From assembly GCF_006175945.1 (NCBI RefSeq), contig NZ_VAJL01000001.1:1984001-2048000 (forward strand): a stretch of DNA of 64,000 nucleotides, given 5' to 3'. Positions 1 to 9,423 of this stretch are shown here, one piece after another. The translations under genes were made by a program, and so were the position numbers. Positions within the stretch are counted from its first letter, which is position 1. Every line of letters starts with the position of its first letter. The notes beneath the pieces were generated by a model. That model made no database searches and had not been told where the DNA came from. It worked only from the letters and a program-made list of their open reading frames with translations. The DNA is from Chryseobacterium mulctrae (GTDB lineage: Bacteria > Bacteroidota > Bacteroidia > Flavobacteriales > Weeksellaceae).

Positions 1-1334
1 ACTTGGAGCGTTCTGGTTTTGGGTCACATTTCGGAATTAATTTCATTAAAGACGAACGAACTGCAGGACAAATAGGATTTGATAAAAAACTTCCTCAAAG
101 TGAGCAATCACTTTACGGTGTTGGAATTGACATTTCGAGATTTCAGGTTTGGAATAAAACGGGGTATGTTTTTAAAGGAAAACCTTATCAAAGCTTAGGT
201 TGGATGAATCAATATGTGTATCATCAGCAAGACAGCTTTTTCGGTTTGAGAAATTATTCAGGACAGCAACACACTTATTATTCTAATTTGATTTTTGAAA
301 GTATTTTAGGAAATACCAATCATAAATACAAAGCCGGAGCGAGTTTCTTATACGATGGTTATGAAGAAAATTATTTAGTTGATAACTTTAAAAGAAACGA
401 AATTGTTCCGGGAGTTTTTGCTGAATATACTTTAACGGGCTTAAAATATACTTTGGTTGCAGGTACAAGAGCAGATTTTCACAACTTGGCAGGAACACAG
501 TTTACACCGAGATTGAATTTCAAATATGATTTTACTCCGCAAACTATTTTTAGGCTTTCTGCGGGAAGAGGTTTCAGAACAGCGAATGTTTTTGCAGAAA
601 GCCAGCAATATTTTGCATCAAACAGAAATATTCAGATTTTACAAAACGGCGGAGACATTTATGGTTTAAGACCGGAAATTGCTTGGAATTACGGGGTAAG
701 TTTACAACAGGAGTTTAAAATTTTCGGTAAAAAATCTACTATTGTTGCCGATTTTTTCAGAACAGATTTCCAAGATCAGGTTTTAGTAGATCTTGACCGT
801 TCACCTCAGCAATTGACGTTCTATAATCTTGATGGAAAATCTTTTGCCAACTCATTCCAAACACAGTGGGATTTTACTCCTTTCAAAAACTTTGATGTAA
901 GATTGGCATACAAATATTATGATGTTCAGGCAGATTATTTAGACGGAAGACGTGAAGTTCCTTTTATGGCAAAACACAGAGGTTTTGTAAACCTTGCTTA
1001 TGCTACCAACAAAAATAAAAACGAAGGATTCTGGAGTTTTGATACGACATTGAATTGGGTTGGAAAACAAAGACTTCCAAATACTTCTACCAATCCGACA
1101 GAATTTCAATTACCGATGTATTCTGAATCTTATGCAGTTTTGAATGCACAAATCTCTAGAAATTTCAATAAAAAATTAAGAGCTTATTTAGGAGGTGAAA
1201 ACCTAACTTCTTATCACCAAGAAAATGCGATTATGGATTTTAGAAATCCTTTCGGAAATTATTTTGATGGCGGAATGGTTTACGCACCCATTATGAAAGC
1301 TAACTTTTACGTTGGGTTTGATGTAACATTTTAA
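1..1334 (+). CDS. TonB-dependent outer-membrane receptor, C-terminal part (5' end outside window)
   Basis: About 440 residues of an outer-membrane beta-barrel: alternating aromatic/hydrophilic strands throughout, typical receptor phrases such as FRLSAGRGFRTANVFAE and LNAQISRNFNKKLRAYLGGENLT, and a final strand ending in aromatic F (VGFDVTF), the usual outer-membrane insertion signal. The reading frame is open to the left edge, so the plug domain and signal peptide are missing here. Such receptors import siderophores, vitamin B12, metals or oligosaccharides using TonB energy. The substrate cannot be told from the barrel alone. A hairpin with a T-run follows the stop. Confidence 0.9.
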   Translation, partial: LERSGFGSHFGINFIKDERTAGQIGFDKKLPQSEQSLYGVGIDISRFQVWNKTGYVFKGKPYQSLGWMNQYVYHQQDSFFGLRNYSGQQHTYYSNLIFESILGNTNHKYKAGASFLYDGYEENYLVDNFKRNEIVPGVFAEYTLTGLKYTLVAGTRADFHNLAGTQFTPRLNFKYDFTPQTIFRLSAGRGFRTANVFAESQQYFASNRNIQILQNGGDIYGLRPEIAWNYGVSLQQEFKIFGKKSTIVADFFRTDFQDQVLVDLDRSPQQLTFYNLDGKSFANSFQTQWDFTPFKNFDVRLAYKYYDVQADYLDGRREVPFMAKHRGFVNLAYATNKNKNEGFWSFDTTLNWVGKQRLPNTSTNPTEFQLPMYSESYAVLNAQISRNFNKKLRAYLGGENLTSYHQENAIMDFRNPFGNYFDGGMVYAPIMKANFYVGFDVTF

Positions 1335-1403
1335 TGTAAACTGAGATTGGGAGGTTTGTGTAATTTCCAAATTATCTCATTTTCAAATTCTCAAATTAAA
1401 AAG

Positions 1404-1446
1404 GCATGGTTTCGATAATTTAATGATTATGAAATCATGCTTTTTT
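1404..1446 (+). terminator. Rho-independent terminator after the TonB receptor
   Basis: GCATGGTTTC and GAAATCATGC arms around a 17-nt loop, followed by six T. It overlaps the leader of the OsmC gene. Confidence 0.55.
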
Positions 1447-1484
1447 GTATCTTTATGTTAAATTTAAACATCAAAAATTTTAAT

Positions 1485-1904
1485 ATGAAACGTAACGCAA
1501 CAGCCGTTTGGAACGGCACCGTAAAAGAAGGAAAAGGACATTTAACAACACAAAGCACCACTTTAGATCAAACTCAATATTCTTTCGGAAGTCGTTTCGA
1601 AGATGGAGTTGGAACCAATCCTGAAGAATTATTGGCTGCAGCTCATGCAGGATGTTTCACCATGAAACTGAGTGCAGAATTGACTCAAGCCGGTTTTACT
1701 CCAGAAGAATTAACTACAAAATCAGTAATCACATTAGATCCTGCAGCAGGGAAAATCACAAAATCTGAATTGACATTAACCGCTAAAATCCCTGGAATTT
1801 CTGAAGAAGATTTTCAAAAGTATGCGAAGATCGCTGAAGAAGGTTGTCCTGTCAGTCAGGCTTTCAGTTTTGAGATTAGCTTGAATGCTACTTTGGAAAA
1901 CTAA
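1485..1904 (+). CDS. OsmC/Ohr family peroxiredoxin-like protein
   Basis: 139 residues from the ATG at 1485; an upstream in-frame start would add a run without family similarity. OsmC-family proteins reduce organic hydroperoxides with a cysteine pair. Seen here are the conserved block NPEELLAAAHAGCFTMKLS, with the first catalytic Cys in AHAGCF, and EEGCPVSQA, with the second Cys. The protein has no signal peptide and is cytoplasmic. It is the SACOL1771/OsmC type rather than a clear Ohr. It stands alone, with a hairpin downstream. Confidence 0.9.
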   Translation: MKRNATAVWNGTVKEGKGHLTTQSTTLDQTQYSFGSRFEDGVGTNPEELLAAAHAGCFTMKLSAELTQAGFTPEELTTKSVITLDPAAGKITKSELTLTAKIPGISEEDFQKYAKIAEEGCPVSQAFSFEISLNATLEN

Positions 1905-1938
1905 TTACAAAGATAAAATAGGAATTATCATCAATAGG

Positions 1939-1959
1939 AACGGGCTTTAGCCCGTTTTT
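1939..1959 (+). terminator. Terminator-like hairpin after osmC-type gene
   Basis: AACGGGC tttа-type loop GCCCGTT followed by T's. The GGGCTTTAGCCC core is repeated in part just downstream (GGCTTTAGCC), so it may also be a small dispersed repeat. Confidence 0.5.
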
Positions 1960-2056
1960 CAGTTTAAAACAAAATCAATTGGCTTTAGCCAAAACCTCAA
2001 GTTTTAGTTTTAAATTTCAATAAATTCAGCAATTAAATTTTAATTTTCAAAATAAA

Positions 2057-2074
2057 ATATACCATTCGGTATAT
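2057..2074 (+). promoter_or_regulatory. Probable TetR operator overlapping the tetR promoter
   Basis: ATATACC-attc-GGTATAT is a perfect 7-bp inverted repeat. Six bases downstream lies TATATTTG (2080-2087), matching the Bacteroidetes -7 box, and the tetR start codon follows at 2105. This suggests autoregulation; binding is inferred. Confidence 0.6.
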
Positions 2075-2104
2075 TTACGTATATTTGTACGTTGATTTTT
2101 GAAG

Positions 2105-2710
2105 ATGTCAAAAGCAGAAAAGACAAAACAATTCATTATCGAGAAAACGGCAACTTTGTTTAATACCAAAGGTTATACAGCTACGTCTTTATCCGACATT
2201 ACTGAAGCAACCGGCCTTACCAAAGGCAGCATCTACGGAAATTTTGAAAATAAAGACGAAGTATCTCTTGAAGTTTATAAATACAATTCGGGAATTCTCA
2301 AAAAAAGTTTAATGAGATCATTCAGCGAAGAATTTCCGACAATGTCTGATAAACTATACGCTTTTGTATCTTTTTACCGAAAAAACTGGCAATTGGTTTT
2401 TCTACATGGCGGTTGTCCTCTAATGAATGCAGCAACAGAATCTGATGACACTTTCCCCGCACTGAACAATCAGGTAAAATTATCTTTTCAAGACTGGACA
2501 GAAAACATTTCTAAAATTATTAAAACCGGCCAAACCAATAATGAGTTCAGTCAGGAAATAGATCCGGAACAATACGCTTCGCTCTTCATTATTCTTATTG
2601 AAGGCGGAATTTTGCTTTCAAAAACAACAGGCGACGAGAAACATTTAAATCTTGCTTTAGACAGAATTTTAATACTCATCGACCAAGAAATTAAAAAGAA
2701 TCCTTTATAA
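2105..2710 (+). CDS. TetR/AcrR family transcriptional regulator
   Basis: 201 residues from the ATG at 2105; a TTG two codons earlier is less likely. The N-terminal helix-turn-helix is clear (TLFNTKGYTATSLSDITEATGLTKGSIYGNFENKDEV, in two blocks around residues 13-50). The C-terminal half holds the GGCPLMNAATE stretch seen in the NemR/AcuR-like subgroup, where this Cys lies in the ligand or redox pocket. It is followed after 10 bp by a hotdog thioesterase, so the pair is probably an operon responding to an acyl or electrophile signal. A palindromic operator lies over its own promoter. Confidence 0.9.
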   Translation: MSKAEKTKQFIIEKTATLFNTKGYTATSLSDITEATGLTKGSIYGNFENKDEVSLEVYKYNSGILKKSLMRSFSEEFPTMSDKLYAFVSFYRKNWQLVFLHGGCPLMNAATESDDTFPALNNQVKLSFQDWTENISKIIKTGQTNNEFSQEIDPEQYASLFIILIEGGILLSKTTGDEKHLNLALDRILILIDQEIKKNPL

Positions 2711-2720
2711 AATAAATGGT

Positions 2721-3146
2721 ATGGATAAATTACAGGCATTAAAATCATTTGTCGGAAAAGAATTTACCGCATCTCCTTCTCCTTTTATGAGATGGCTGAA
2801 TCCTGTGGTTATTTCGGCTGAAGAAGGTCAAATTGAATTTCAGTATACCGTAAGAGAAGAATGGCTAAACCCGATGGGAAATATGCACGGCGGAGTAACG
2901 GCAGCAATTATGGACGATATTATTGGGGCAACGATGTTTTCTTTAAATGAAAAAAACTTTATTGTAACTGTAAATAACAGCATCGATTATTTTTCAACGG
3001 CAAAAGAAAATGATACTATTGTAGCTGAAACAAAAATCATTAAAAGAGGAAAACAATTTGTGAATGCGCAATGTGAGATTTGGAATGCAGACAAAACAAG
3101 ACTCATCGCAAGAGGAACCTCAAATCTATTTAAAATTAATAACTAA
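2721..3146 (+). CDS. PaaI/hotdog-fold thioesterase
   Basis: 141 residues, one 4HBT hotdog domain. The family core NPMGNMHGGVTAAIMDDIIG (residues about 51-70) contains the conserved HGG and the acidic residue that serves in acyl-CoA hydrolysis. The remaining beta strands (FIVTVNNSIDYFSTAKENDT, then KRGKQFVNAQCEIW) fit PaaI-type enzymes, which hydrolyse aryl- or acyl-CoA in the cytoplasm. It starts 10 bp after the tetR stop and is likely co-transcribed with and controlled by it. The substrate is unknown. Confidence 0.88.
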   Translation: MDKLQALKSFVGKEFTASPSPFMRWLNPVVISAEEGQIEFQYTVREEWLNPMGNMHGGVTAAIMDDIIGATMFSLNEKNFIVTVNNSIDYFSTAKENDTIVAETKIIKRGKQFVNAQCEIWNADKTRLIARGTSNLFKINN

Positions 3147-3229
3147 AAATAAAATCATCATTACTGAATATCTTTTATAAACAGTAAAAATTGTGATTTT
3201 AAATGACTTAAAAATATAAACGACCACCT

Positions 3230-4471
3230 ATGAAAAGAGTTGTCATTACAGGATTAGGCGCAGTAACGCCTTTAGGAAATAATGTTGAAGAATTCTGGCA
3301 AAACAGCATCAACGGAGTGAGTGGAGCAAACAAAATCACTCATTTCGATACCGAAAAATTTAAAGTACACTTTGCATGTGAAGTAAAAAACTTTGATCCA
3401 AAAGTATATTTAAATCACAATGAAATAAAAAGAAGTGATTTGTTTTCACAATACGCAATGTATTCATCTGCAGAAGCGATTAAAGATTCAGGATTAGAAT
3501 TTGAAACAATGGATCCGTTTGATACAGGCGTAATCTGGGGAACCGGACAAGGCGGAATGTGGACTTTTGAAAGCGAAGTGATGAATTTTGCAGCCAATGA
3601 TCAGAATCCGAGATTCAACCCTTTCTTTGTTCCAAAATTTATTGCCAATATGGCTTCGGGAATGATTTCTATGAAGTTTGGTCTTCAGGGAATCAATTAC
3701 ACAACGATTTCAGCTTGTGCAACAGGAAATACAGCTTTAATGGATGCTTTCAACTATATCCGTTTAGGAAAAGCCAAAGTAATCATTAGTGGAGGTTCTG
3801 AAGCGGCGATTACTCCCGCTTCAATTGGTGGATTTTCTGTAATGAAAGCCATGTCTACAAGAAATGATGATTTTGCTACAGCAAGCCGACCTTATGATGA
3901 AGAACGAGATGGTTTTGTAATGGGAGAAGGAGCCGGAGCTTTGGTTTTGGAAGAATATGAACACGCAAAAGCAAGAGGAGCAAAAATCTACGCAGAATTA
4001 GTAGGAGCCGCAATGACTGCAGATGCCTATCACATGACCGCACCTCATCCTGATGGAGTTGGCGCAATAAAAGCAATGCAATTGGCATTACATGAAGCAG
4101 GAGCAAACATTGGAGATATTGATTATCTGAATCCACATGCAACCTCTACTCCACTTGGAGATTTGGTTGAGCTAAAAGGAATCAGCAAATTATTTAAGGG
4201 AAGTAAAAATCTAGATTTAAGTGCCACAAAATCAATGACTGGTCATTTGTTGGGAGCGGCAGGAGCAGCAGAAGCTATTCTTTCGATTAAAGCTATTGAA
4301 AAAGGAATTATTCCGCCAACAATTAACCTTCATAAGATTGATGAAAATATTCCAAAAGATGTAAATATTGTTTTTGGTGAAGCAAAAGAAAAAAATATTC
4401 AATTTGCATTAAGTAACGCCTTTGGTTTTGGAGGACATAATGCGACTTTAGTGTTTAAGAAGTTTTCTTAA
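3230..4471 (+). CDS. fabF: Beta-ketoacyl-[acyl-carrier-protein] synthase II
   Basis: 413 residues, the normal FabF length. The condensing-enzyme triad is complete: Cys163 in SACATGN, His in NPHATSTPLGD (about 303) and His in MTGHLLGAAGAAEA (about 340). The C-terminal FGFGGHNATLVF is the family ending. The reaction elongates acyl-ACP with malonyl-ACP in type II fatty acid synthesis. No acpP or fabG lies next to it; the left neighbours are the TetR and thioesterase genes, with an 83-bp gap. It could be an accessory elongase rather than the main fab-cluster FabF. Confidence 0.93.
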   Translation: MKRVVITGLGAVTPLGNNVEEFWQNSINGVSGANKITHFDTEKFKVHFACEVKNFDPKVYLNHNEIKRSDLFSQYAMYSSAEAIKDSGLEFETMDPFDTGVIWGTGQGGMWTFESEVMNFAANDQNPRFNPFFVPKFIANMASGMISMKFGLQGINYTTISACATGNTALMDAFNYIRLGKAKVIISGGSEAAITPASIGGFSVMKAMSTRNDDFATASRPYDEERDGFVMGEGAGALVLEEYEHAKARGAKIYAELVGAAMTADAYHMTAPHPDGVGAIKAMQLALHEAGANIGDIDYLNPHATSTPLGDLVELKGISKLFKGSKNLDLSATKSMTGHLLGAAGAAEAILSIKAIEKGIIPPTINLHKIDENIPKDVNIVFGEAKEKNIQFALSNAFGFGGHNATLVFKKFS

Positions 4472-4477
4472 ATTGTA

Positions 4478-4554
4478 TTCTCTCGCAGATTATGCTAATT
4501 TAGCAGATAATTATTTATAAAAAATCTGCGTCATCTGTAAAATCTGCGAGAGAA
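4478..4554. repeat. Intergenic inverted repeat (14-bp perfect arms)
   Basis: TTCTCTCGCAGATT (4478-4491) pairs with AATCTGCGAGAGAA (4541-4554). Part of the same word, AATCTGCGAGAG, recurs at 9565-9576, so this looks like a dispersed element rather than a unique hairpin. Confidence 0.6.
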
Positions 4555-4642
4555 AAAATTTTTAAGATTCACAATTTAATCGATTCTATCTTCATCAGAA
4601 TGACATTACATTGGAAAAATTAGAATCAATTTTAATGCAAAT

Positions 4643-4673
4643 AAAAAAGCAGCCATTTTTTTTGACTGCTTTT
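4643..4673. terminator. Bidirectional terminator between fabF and the L,D-transpeptidase-like gene
   Basis: AAAAAGCAG and CTGCTTTT arms with an A-run on one side and T's on the other, placed between convergent genes. Confidence 0.6.
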
Positions 4674-4676
4674 GTT

Positions 4677-5438
4677 TTATGCTTCTTTCAACCATTCTGA
4701 TGAAGAAAGATAATTCTGATCAGGATAATAAATAAAAAGACAATTTTTACCTTTTATTGTATTAATTATCGGCTCCGTTAATGCTCTCGGAATTGCAGGA
4801 CAACCCCAACTTCTTCCGATTCTTTTGTGTGCTGCAGCAAACTCTTCACTTACATAATCTGCTCCATGCATTACAACAGCTCTTCTGTAAGCTGCATCAT
4901 TATATCCTTTATCCATTCCTAAAAGTTTTAAAGAATATCCATTATCTCCATTGTAGGTAGATTCTGTTATGTAGAAACCCATACTGCTTTGAAGAGAGCT
5001 TTCTGTGTTAGAAAAATTGGTGGCAAATTCTTCCCCTGTATTTTTCCCGTGAGCAACCAAAGAATTGAAAAGAACTTTTTTCTCGTTCATATCAATCACC
5101 CAAAGTCTTTTGGTATTTGATGACATTGAAAAATCACAAACTGTTAATAAGTGTGCATTTTCATCCAGTTTCCCAGCCTTTTTAAGATTATTAAATCCTA
5201 AAATAGCTTTAGAAAAAACATCAAAATTGAGTTTATGATCAGATTCGAATAAGATAGAATTGTAAAGTTCTTCAGAAGAACTCATTTCATTTGTGCTTTT
5301 TTTAGATTTAATTTCAACTGCAGTTTCTATTTTTTTTGTGTTGGTATTTTCATTCTTTACATTCTCATTTTTTGGAGAAACATAAAAAGAAGTCGTTACC
5401 ATGTACACAATGCCTAATAAGCTATAAAATCCTTTCAT
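4677..5438 (-). CDS. Murein L,D-transpeptidase catalytic-domain family protein (YkuD_2-like)
   Basis: 253 residues. There is an N-terminal hydrophobic signal segment (residues 1-20), then a low-complexity K/N/T/S linker to about 55, then the catalytic domain. Near the C-terminus are VMHGADYVS (His191) and RSWGCPAIPRAL (Cys213), the His and Cys of the YkuD-type active site in the form typical of Bacteroidetes YkuD_2 proteins. The protein should act in the periplasm on peptidoglycan cross-links. It is a monocistronic gene convergent with fabF. Confidence 0.85.
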   Translation of the reverse strand: MKGFYSLLGIVYMVTTSFYVSPKNENVKNENTNTKKIETAVEIKSKKSTNEMSSSEELYNSILFESDHKLNFDVFSKAILGFNNLKKAGKLDENAHLLTVCDFSMSSNTKRLWVIDMNEKKVLFNSLVAHGKNTGEEFATNFSNTESSLQSSMGFYITESTYNGDNGYSLKLLGMDKGYNDAAYRRAVVMHGADYVSEEFAAAHKRIGRSWGCPAIPRALTEPIINTIKGKNCLFIYYPDQNYLSSSEWLKEA

Positions 5439-5549
5439 TAAATATTATGTTAAATTAAAATTCCGGGTACAAATTTATAAAATCATAATTATCAATGAGT
5501 TAAAATGAAAAAAGTTTAACTCAATTTAAGAAACTTTAACTCTCAGAGA

Positions 5550-5993
5550 TTAATTCTCAGAATCTGGAACAAACTCTAAACTTATAGAATTCATGCAGTA
5601 TCTTGTCCCTGTTGGAGCCGGTCCGTCATTAAATACATGACCTAAATGAGAATCACATCTTTTGCAAACCACTTCAATTCTTTCCATACCATGAGAAGAA
5701 TCGCGATTGTATCCTACTCCATTTTTATCGGCTTCAAAAAAACTTGGCCAACCGCAGCTGCTCATAAATTTCTGGTTAGAACGGAAAAGGTGATTTCCAC
5801 AAACCGCACAATAATATTCTCCCAGTTCATCAAACTCATTGTACGTTCCGGTAAATGGTCTTTCTGTTGCCGCTTCTCTTGCAATAGCGTATAAATCTGG
5901 AGAAAGAATTTTAAACCATTCGTCATTAGAGACATTCAGTTTTGCAGTATCTGTTCTTGAATAATATGGATTGTTTTTTGCTTCGTTTTGCAT
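5550..5993 (-). CDS. msrB: Peptide-methionine (R)-S-oxide reductase
   Basis: 147 residues, a complete MsrB domain. Zinc is held by CxxC pairs at Cys62/Cys65 and Cys110/Cys113. The catalytic Cys133 lies in RYCMNSISLEF, and GWPSFFE (81-87) with the upstream Cys80 is conserved. It reduces methionine R-sulfoxide in proteins using thioredoxin. There is no signal peptide, so it is cytoplasmic. It is not fused to MsrA as in many relatives. Confidence 0.95.
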   Translation of the reverse strand: MQNEAKNNPYYSRTDTAKLNVSNDEWFKILSPDLYAIAREAATERPFTGTYNEFDELGEYYCAVCGNHLFRSNQKFMSSCGWPSFFEADKNGVGYNRDSSHGMERIEVVCKRCDSHLGHVFNDGPAPTGTRYCMNSISLEFVPDSEN

Positions 5994-6032
5994 AGAATTT
6001 ATTTTAAATATTAGAAATTAATGTAAAATCTA

Positions 6033-6164
6033 ACCACAAAAGTCGCAAAAGCTTTTTTTCTTAAAGTTTTGATTCTTAGAAATGACAAGCTCACAGGCTG
6101 TAAACATTGATGTGTACTTTTCTAAAATAGTATTAAGCTTAAATTCTTTTGTGACTTTTGTGGT
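6033..6164. repeat. MITE-like intergenic inverted repeat with 19-bp ends
   Basis: ACCACAAAAGTCGCAAAAG (6033-6051) and its complement with one mismatch (6146-6164) enclose about 94 bp with no ORF. It lies between the divergent msrB and DUF445 genes. The outward ends read as low-complexity words common between flavobacterial genes; mobility is not shown. Confidence 0.55.
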
Positions 6165-6200
6165 AAAAGAATTACAACCAAATTTACTAAATTTGAGAAT

Positions 6201-7445
6201 ATGAATGATGAAGCCAAAAGAAAACAGCTCAGAAAATATAAAGCTTTTGCCACAGGACTTTTTGTTTTGATGGCGATTATTTTCATTGTTACTACAATTT
6301 TACAAAAGACTCACGATTCTCACTGGATTGGTTATGTTCGTGCATTTTCTGAAGCAGCAATGGTTGGTGCTTTAGCAGATTGGTTTGCTGTAACGGCGCT
6401 TTTCCGCCATCCTTTGGGTCTTCCGATTCCACACACCAATCTGATTGAAAACAGTAAAGAAAAACTAGGTGATAATCTGGGGAGTTTTGTGGTTTCTAAT
6501 TTCCTTTCTCCAAAAACAATTCGTCCTTATATTCAGAAAATTAAAATTTCAAATTTTGTTGGGGAATGGCTCACAAAAGAAAGAAATCAGGAAGCTTTAA
6601 TTAAAAATCTTTCGGATATTGTTCTTGATATTCTCAATAAATTGGATGATTCTGAAGTAAGTCATTTTATCAGCAAAAAAGTGAGTGAAATGACCGACGA
6701 TATTCAGCTTAATAAAATTTTAGGAAATGGCATTATCTATCTTTTAGATAAAAATGACCATCAGAAAATCGTCACTAATCTTTCGAAGCAGATTAAAGAA
6801 TATCTTATTGAAAATGACGGAATGATTCAGGAAAGGGTAAAAAAAGGTAGTTACTCTTTTATTCCATCATTTGTTGATAATAAAATTGCTGAAAAAATTG
6901 CGAGTGGACTTTCAGATTTCTTCAGAGAAGTGGAAGAAGATCCAAATCACGAAATCAGAGGTTTAATTACAAAAAAAATCTACGAATTTTCTAATGATTT
7001 AAAAGAAGACCCAAAATGGAATGATGAATTTAAAACCATTAAAAATGACTTCCTTAAAAATGATAAGCTGGAAGAATATTCCAATGACATTTGGCTTTCC
7101 ATCAAAAAAACATTGAGCACAGAACTGCAGGAAGAAGCATCTTCATTAAAAAAATACATCACAAAAAACCTGAATGAGTTTTCTCAAAATCTGAAAACTG
7201 ATGAAAATCTTCAGAATAAAATCGATCATTGGGTAAGAGTAACCGCTTATAAATATATCCTTAAAAATAGCCATCAAGCCGGAAACCTCATCAGCTCAAC
7301 CGTCGGAAACTGGCAAGGAAAAGAACTCAGCGAAAAACTGGAACTGGAAGTTGGAAAAGATCTGCAATTTATCCGTGTGAACGGAACTTTAGTTGGTGGA
7401 TTGGTTGGTTTGATCATTTATACGATCTCACATTTCTTCCTCTAA
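6201..7445 (+). CDS. DUF445 family membrane protein
   Basis: 414 residues with a transmembrane segment at about 18-38, the family signature EAAMVGALADWFAVTALFRHP in two blocks around residues 50-70, a long charged helical body with alternating K/D/E patterns, and a second hydrophobic segment at the very C-terminus (LVGGLVGLIIYTISHFFL). This is the normal DUF445 layout: a protein anchored at both ends with a large soluble domain. The function is not established. The next gene starts 27 bp later and may be co-transcribed. Confidence 0.85.
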   Translation: MNDEAKRKQLRKYKAFATGLFVLMAIIFIVTTILQKTHDSHWIGYVRAFSEAAMVGALADWFAVTALFRHPLGLPIPHTNLIENSKEKLGDNLGSFVVSNFLSPKTIRPYIQKIKISNFVGEWLTKERNQEALIKNLSDIVLDILNKLDDSEVSHFISKKVSEMTDDIQLNKILGNGIIYLLDKNDHQKIVTNLSKQIKEYLIENDGMIQERVKKGSYSFIPSFVDNKIAEKIASGLSDFFREVEEDPNHEIRGLITKKIYEFSNDLKEDPKWNDEFKTIKNDFLKNDKLEEYSNDIWLSIKKTLSTELQEEASSLKKYITKNLNEFSQNLKTDENLQNKIDHWVRVTAYKYILKNSHQAGNLISSTVGNWQGKELSEKLELEVGKDLQFIRVNGTLVGGLVGLIIYTISHFFL

Positions 7446-7472
7446 TCAACTAAAAACTATGCTCACCCAACC

Positions 7473-8357
7473 ATGAAAAAACTTTTAACGTTCTTATTTT
7501 CTTTAAGTTTAACACTTTTTCTCTGCCAGAAAGTTGAATTAAAAAAAATAACAGATTCATCTCAGATTTTCAAAGGAGAAATTGCAGGAGTTCCCATCAC
7601 CATGCAACTTTATTTTGCAGGAATTGTCGATTGCAGCCTCTATCAATATTTTGTAGACGGATGGTATTATTACGATAAATATCAAAAAAAAATTCCTTTG
7701 ACAGGCATTTACGATTATGGAAAATTGTCTTTGTATAATTTTGGCACTAAGCAAAAGCAGAATTCTAAAAGTTTCAGAGATAGCGTTACTTCACCTCAAA
7801 AAGTAGAGAAAACTGCAAAAACTGCAGAAGTTTTGCATCCTAAAGAATCTATTCTTTTTGAGCAAAACGATAAAGAAAATCCTCTTTTGGGTAACTTTTA
7901 TTTGAATGGAAAAACTCAACCAGCAAAATTATTCACCGGCAACGATATGATTTACCGTTATAATAATTACCTGATTTTACCCAACAATAAAAAGATTAAC
8001 ACTTTTGACTTTATTAATAAACATGGAGGCAATCAATTAATTTCTTACGCTTCGGGAGAAAATGGAAATCGTGTTTTATTGTATTTTGAAGAATCATCAA
8101 ATTTCAATGCGTGCGGAAGATGCGGGGCAGGTGAAGGTGAAAAAGGGTATCGCGTTTTGTACTTTACCAAAGACTGGAATTACAAAAACTATGAAGAATT
8201 TCCCACAGAAAGCTGTCTTGAAAACATATATGATACGAAAGAAACAAAATCCAAAGACAGAAAAACATTAACTTTTAAAGTAAACAAAACGGAATCTACA
8301 TCTGCTTATATATTTACGGTTGATGTAAAAAATGCGTCTATTAGAAAGTCAAAATAA
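7473..8357 (+). CDS. Hypothetical secreted protein
   Basis: 294 residues with a signal peptide (hydrophobic stretch at 4-19). The body repeats phrases about fibre-like beta strands and calorically neutral K/N/Y residues; one CxxC (CGRCGAGEGEKGY) sits near residue 214. I do not recognise the family. It follows the DUF445 gene at short distance and ends at a terminator shared with convergent pyrD. Confidence 0.6.
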   Translation: MKKLLTFLFSLSLTLFLCQKVELKKITDSSQIFKGEIAGVPITMQLYFAGIVDCSLYQYFVDGWYYYDKYQKKIPLTGIYDYGKLSLYNFGTKQKQNSKSFRDSVTSPQKVEKTAKTAEVLHPKESILFEQNDKENPLLGNFYLNGKTQPAKLFTGNDMIYRYNNYLILPNNKKINTFDFINKHGGNQLISYASGENGNRVLLYFEESSNFNACGRCGAGEGEKGYRVLYFTKDWNYKNYEEFPTESCLENIYDTKETKSKDRKTLTFKVNKTESTSAYIFTVDVKNASIRKSK

Positions 8358-8382
8358 AAAAGAGAGTGTAAAACTCTCTTTT
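8357..8382. terminator. Bidirectional terminator between the hypothetical gene and pyrD
   Basis: AAAAGAGAGT-gtaaa-ACTCTCTTTT lies between two convergent genes, with A's before and T's after the stem. Confidence 0.75.
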
Positions 8383-8385
8383 AAT

Positions 8386-9423
8386 TTATCTCGAAATTCG
8401 ACTCGCTCTGGTCAAAAGTTCCTGATTAATATCGTTGATCAATTGCGGACCTTCATAGATAAATCCTGTATATAACTGCACCAAACTTGCTCCTGCATCT
8501 AATTTTTCAATCGCATCTTTCGCAGAGTGAATTCCGCCAACTCCGATAATTGGGAATGCACGATTGCTTTTATCTGAAAGATATTTGATCATTTTTGTGC
8601 TTCTCTCACGAATTGGCTTTCCACTAAGTCCTCCGTTTCCGATTTCGGCTAAAACTTCAGGCGAAGTTTTCAGACCTTCTCTGTTGACTGATGTGTTTGA
8701 AACCACAATTCCATCAATTTTTGTTTCTGCAATCAGTTCGATAATTTCATCTAATTGTTGATTATTTAAATCCGGAGCGATTTTTAAAAGAATCGGTTTA
8801 GGATTTACTTTAGTTTGATTGATTCCCTTAACAGCAGTAATCAATTCTCTCAGATATTCTACATCTTCCAGTTTTGCGTGGCTTCCCACGTTCGGGCAAC
8901 TCACATTCAGTACAAAATAATCTACATAAGGATGAAGACCTTCGAAACAATCTAAGTAATCCTGAGTGTAATTTTCAGGCGTTGTGTTGGTATTTTTTCC
9001 GATGTTTCCGCCGATGATGATTTTTCCTTTATTGCCTTTCAATTTTTGAATAGCAGCTTCCAGACCGTCATTGTTGAAACCCATTCTGTTGATAATTCCA
9101 CCATCTTCAATCAAACGGAACAATCTTTTCTTAGGATTTCCAGTCTGGGCTTTTGGAGTTACCGTTCCAATTTCTACAAATCCGAAACCTAAATCTCCCA
9201 ATTCGTTGAACAAAACAGCATTTTTATCAAAACCTGCAGCTAAACCAACTGGATTTTTGAATTTTAATCCGAAAACTTCTCTTTCCAGACGCTTGTCAAC
9301 AATAGGTTTTGGTAAGAATAATTTGGTTAGAAATCCAAAATTTTTAAGCATCGAAAAAGTAAAGTGATGCACTTCTTCGGGATCAAATTTGAAAAGAATC
9401 GGACGAATGAGCGATTTGTACAT
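8386..9423 (-). CDS. pyrD: Quinone-dependent dihydroorotate dehydrogenase (class 2)
   Basis: 345 residues. The N-terminal helical extension (residues 1-40), used by class 2 enzymes to bind the membrane quinone, is present. The FMN/orotate barrel follows, with [23 protein letters not shown] and the catalytic Ser175 in [10 protein letters not shown]; class 1 enzymes have Cys here. [12 protein letters not shown] and [12 protein letters not shown] are FMN phosphate-loop motifs. It oxidises dihydroorotate to orotate in pyrimidine synthesis. Monocistronic. Confidence 0.96.
   Translation of the reverse strand: MYKSLIRPILFKFDPEEVHHFTFSMLKNFGFLTKLFLPKPIVDKRLEREVFGLKFKNPVGLAAGFDKNAVLFNELGDLGFGFVEIGTVTPKAQTGNPKKRLFRLIEDGGIINRMGFNNDGLEAAIQKLKGNKGKIIIGGNIGKNTNTTPENYTQDYLDCFEGLHPYVDYFVLNVSCPNVGSHAKLEDVEYLRELITAVKGINQTKVNPKPILLKIAPDLNNQQLDEIIELIAETKIDGIVVSNTSVNREGLKTSPEVLAEIGNGGLSGKPIRERSTKMIKYLSDKSNRAFPIIGVGGIHSAKDAIEKLDAGASLVQLYTGFIYEGPQLINDINQELLTRASRISR

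Noticed and set aside
3876..4142. Antisense ORF inside fabF
   Set aside because: Leucine-rich shadow of the opposite strand; no start context and fabF is complete.
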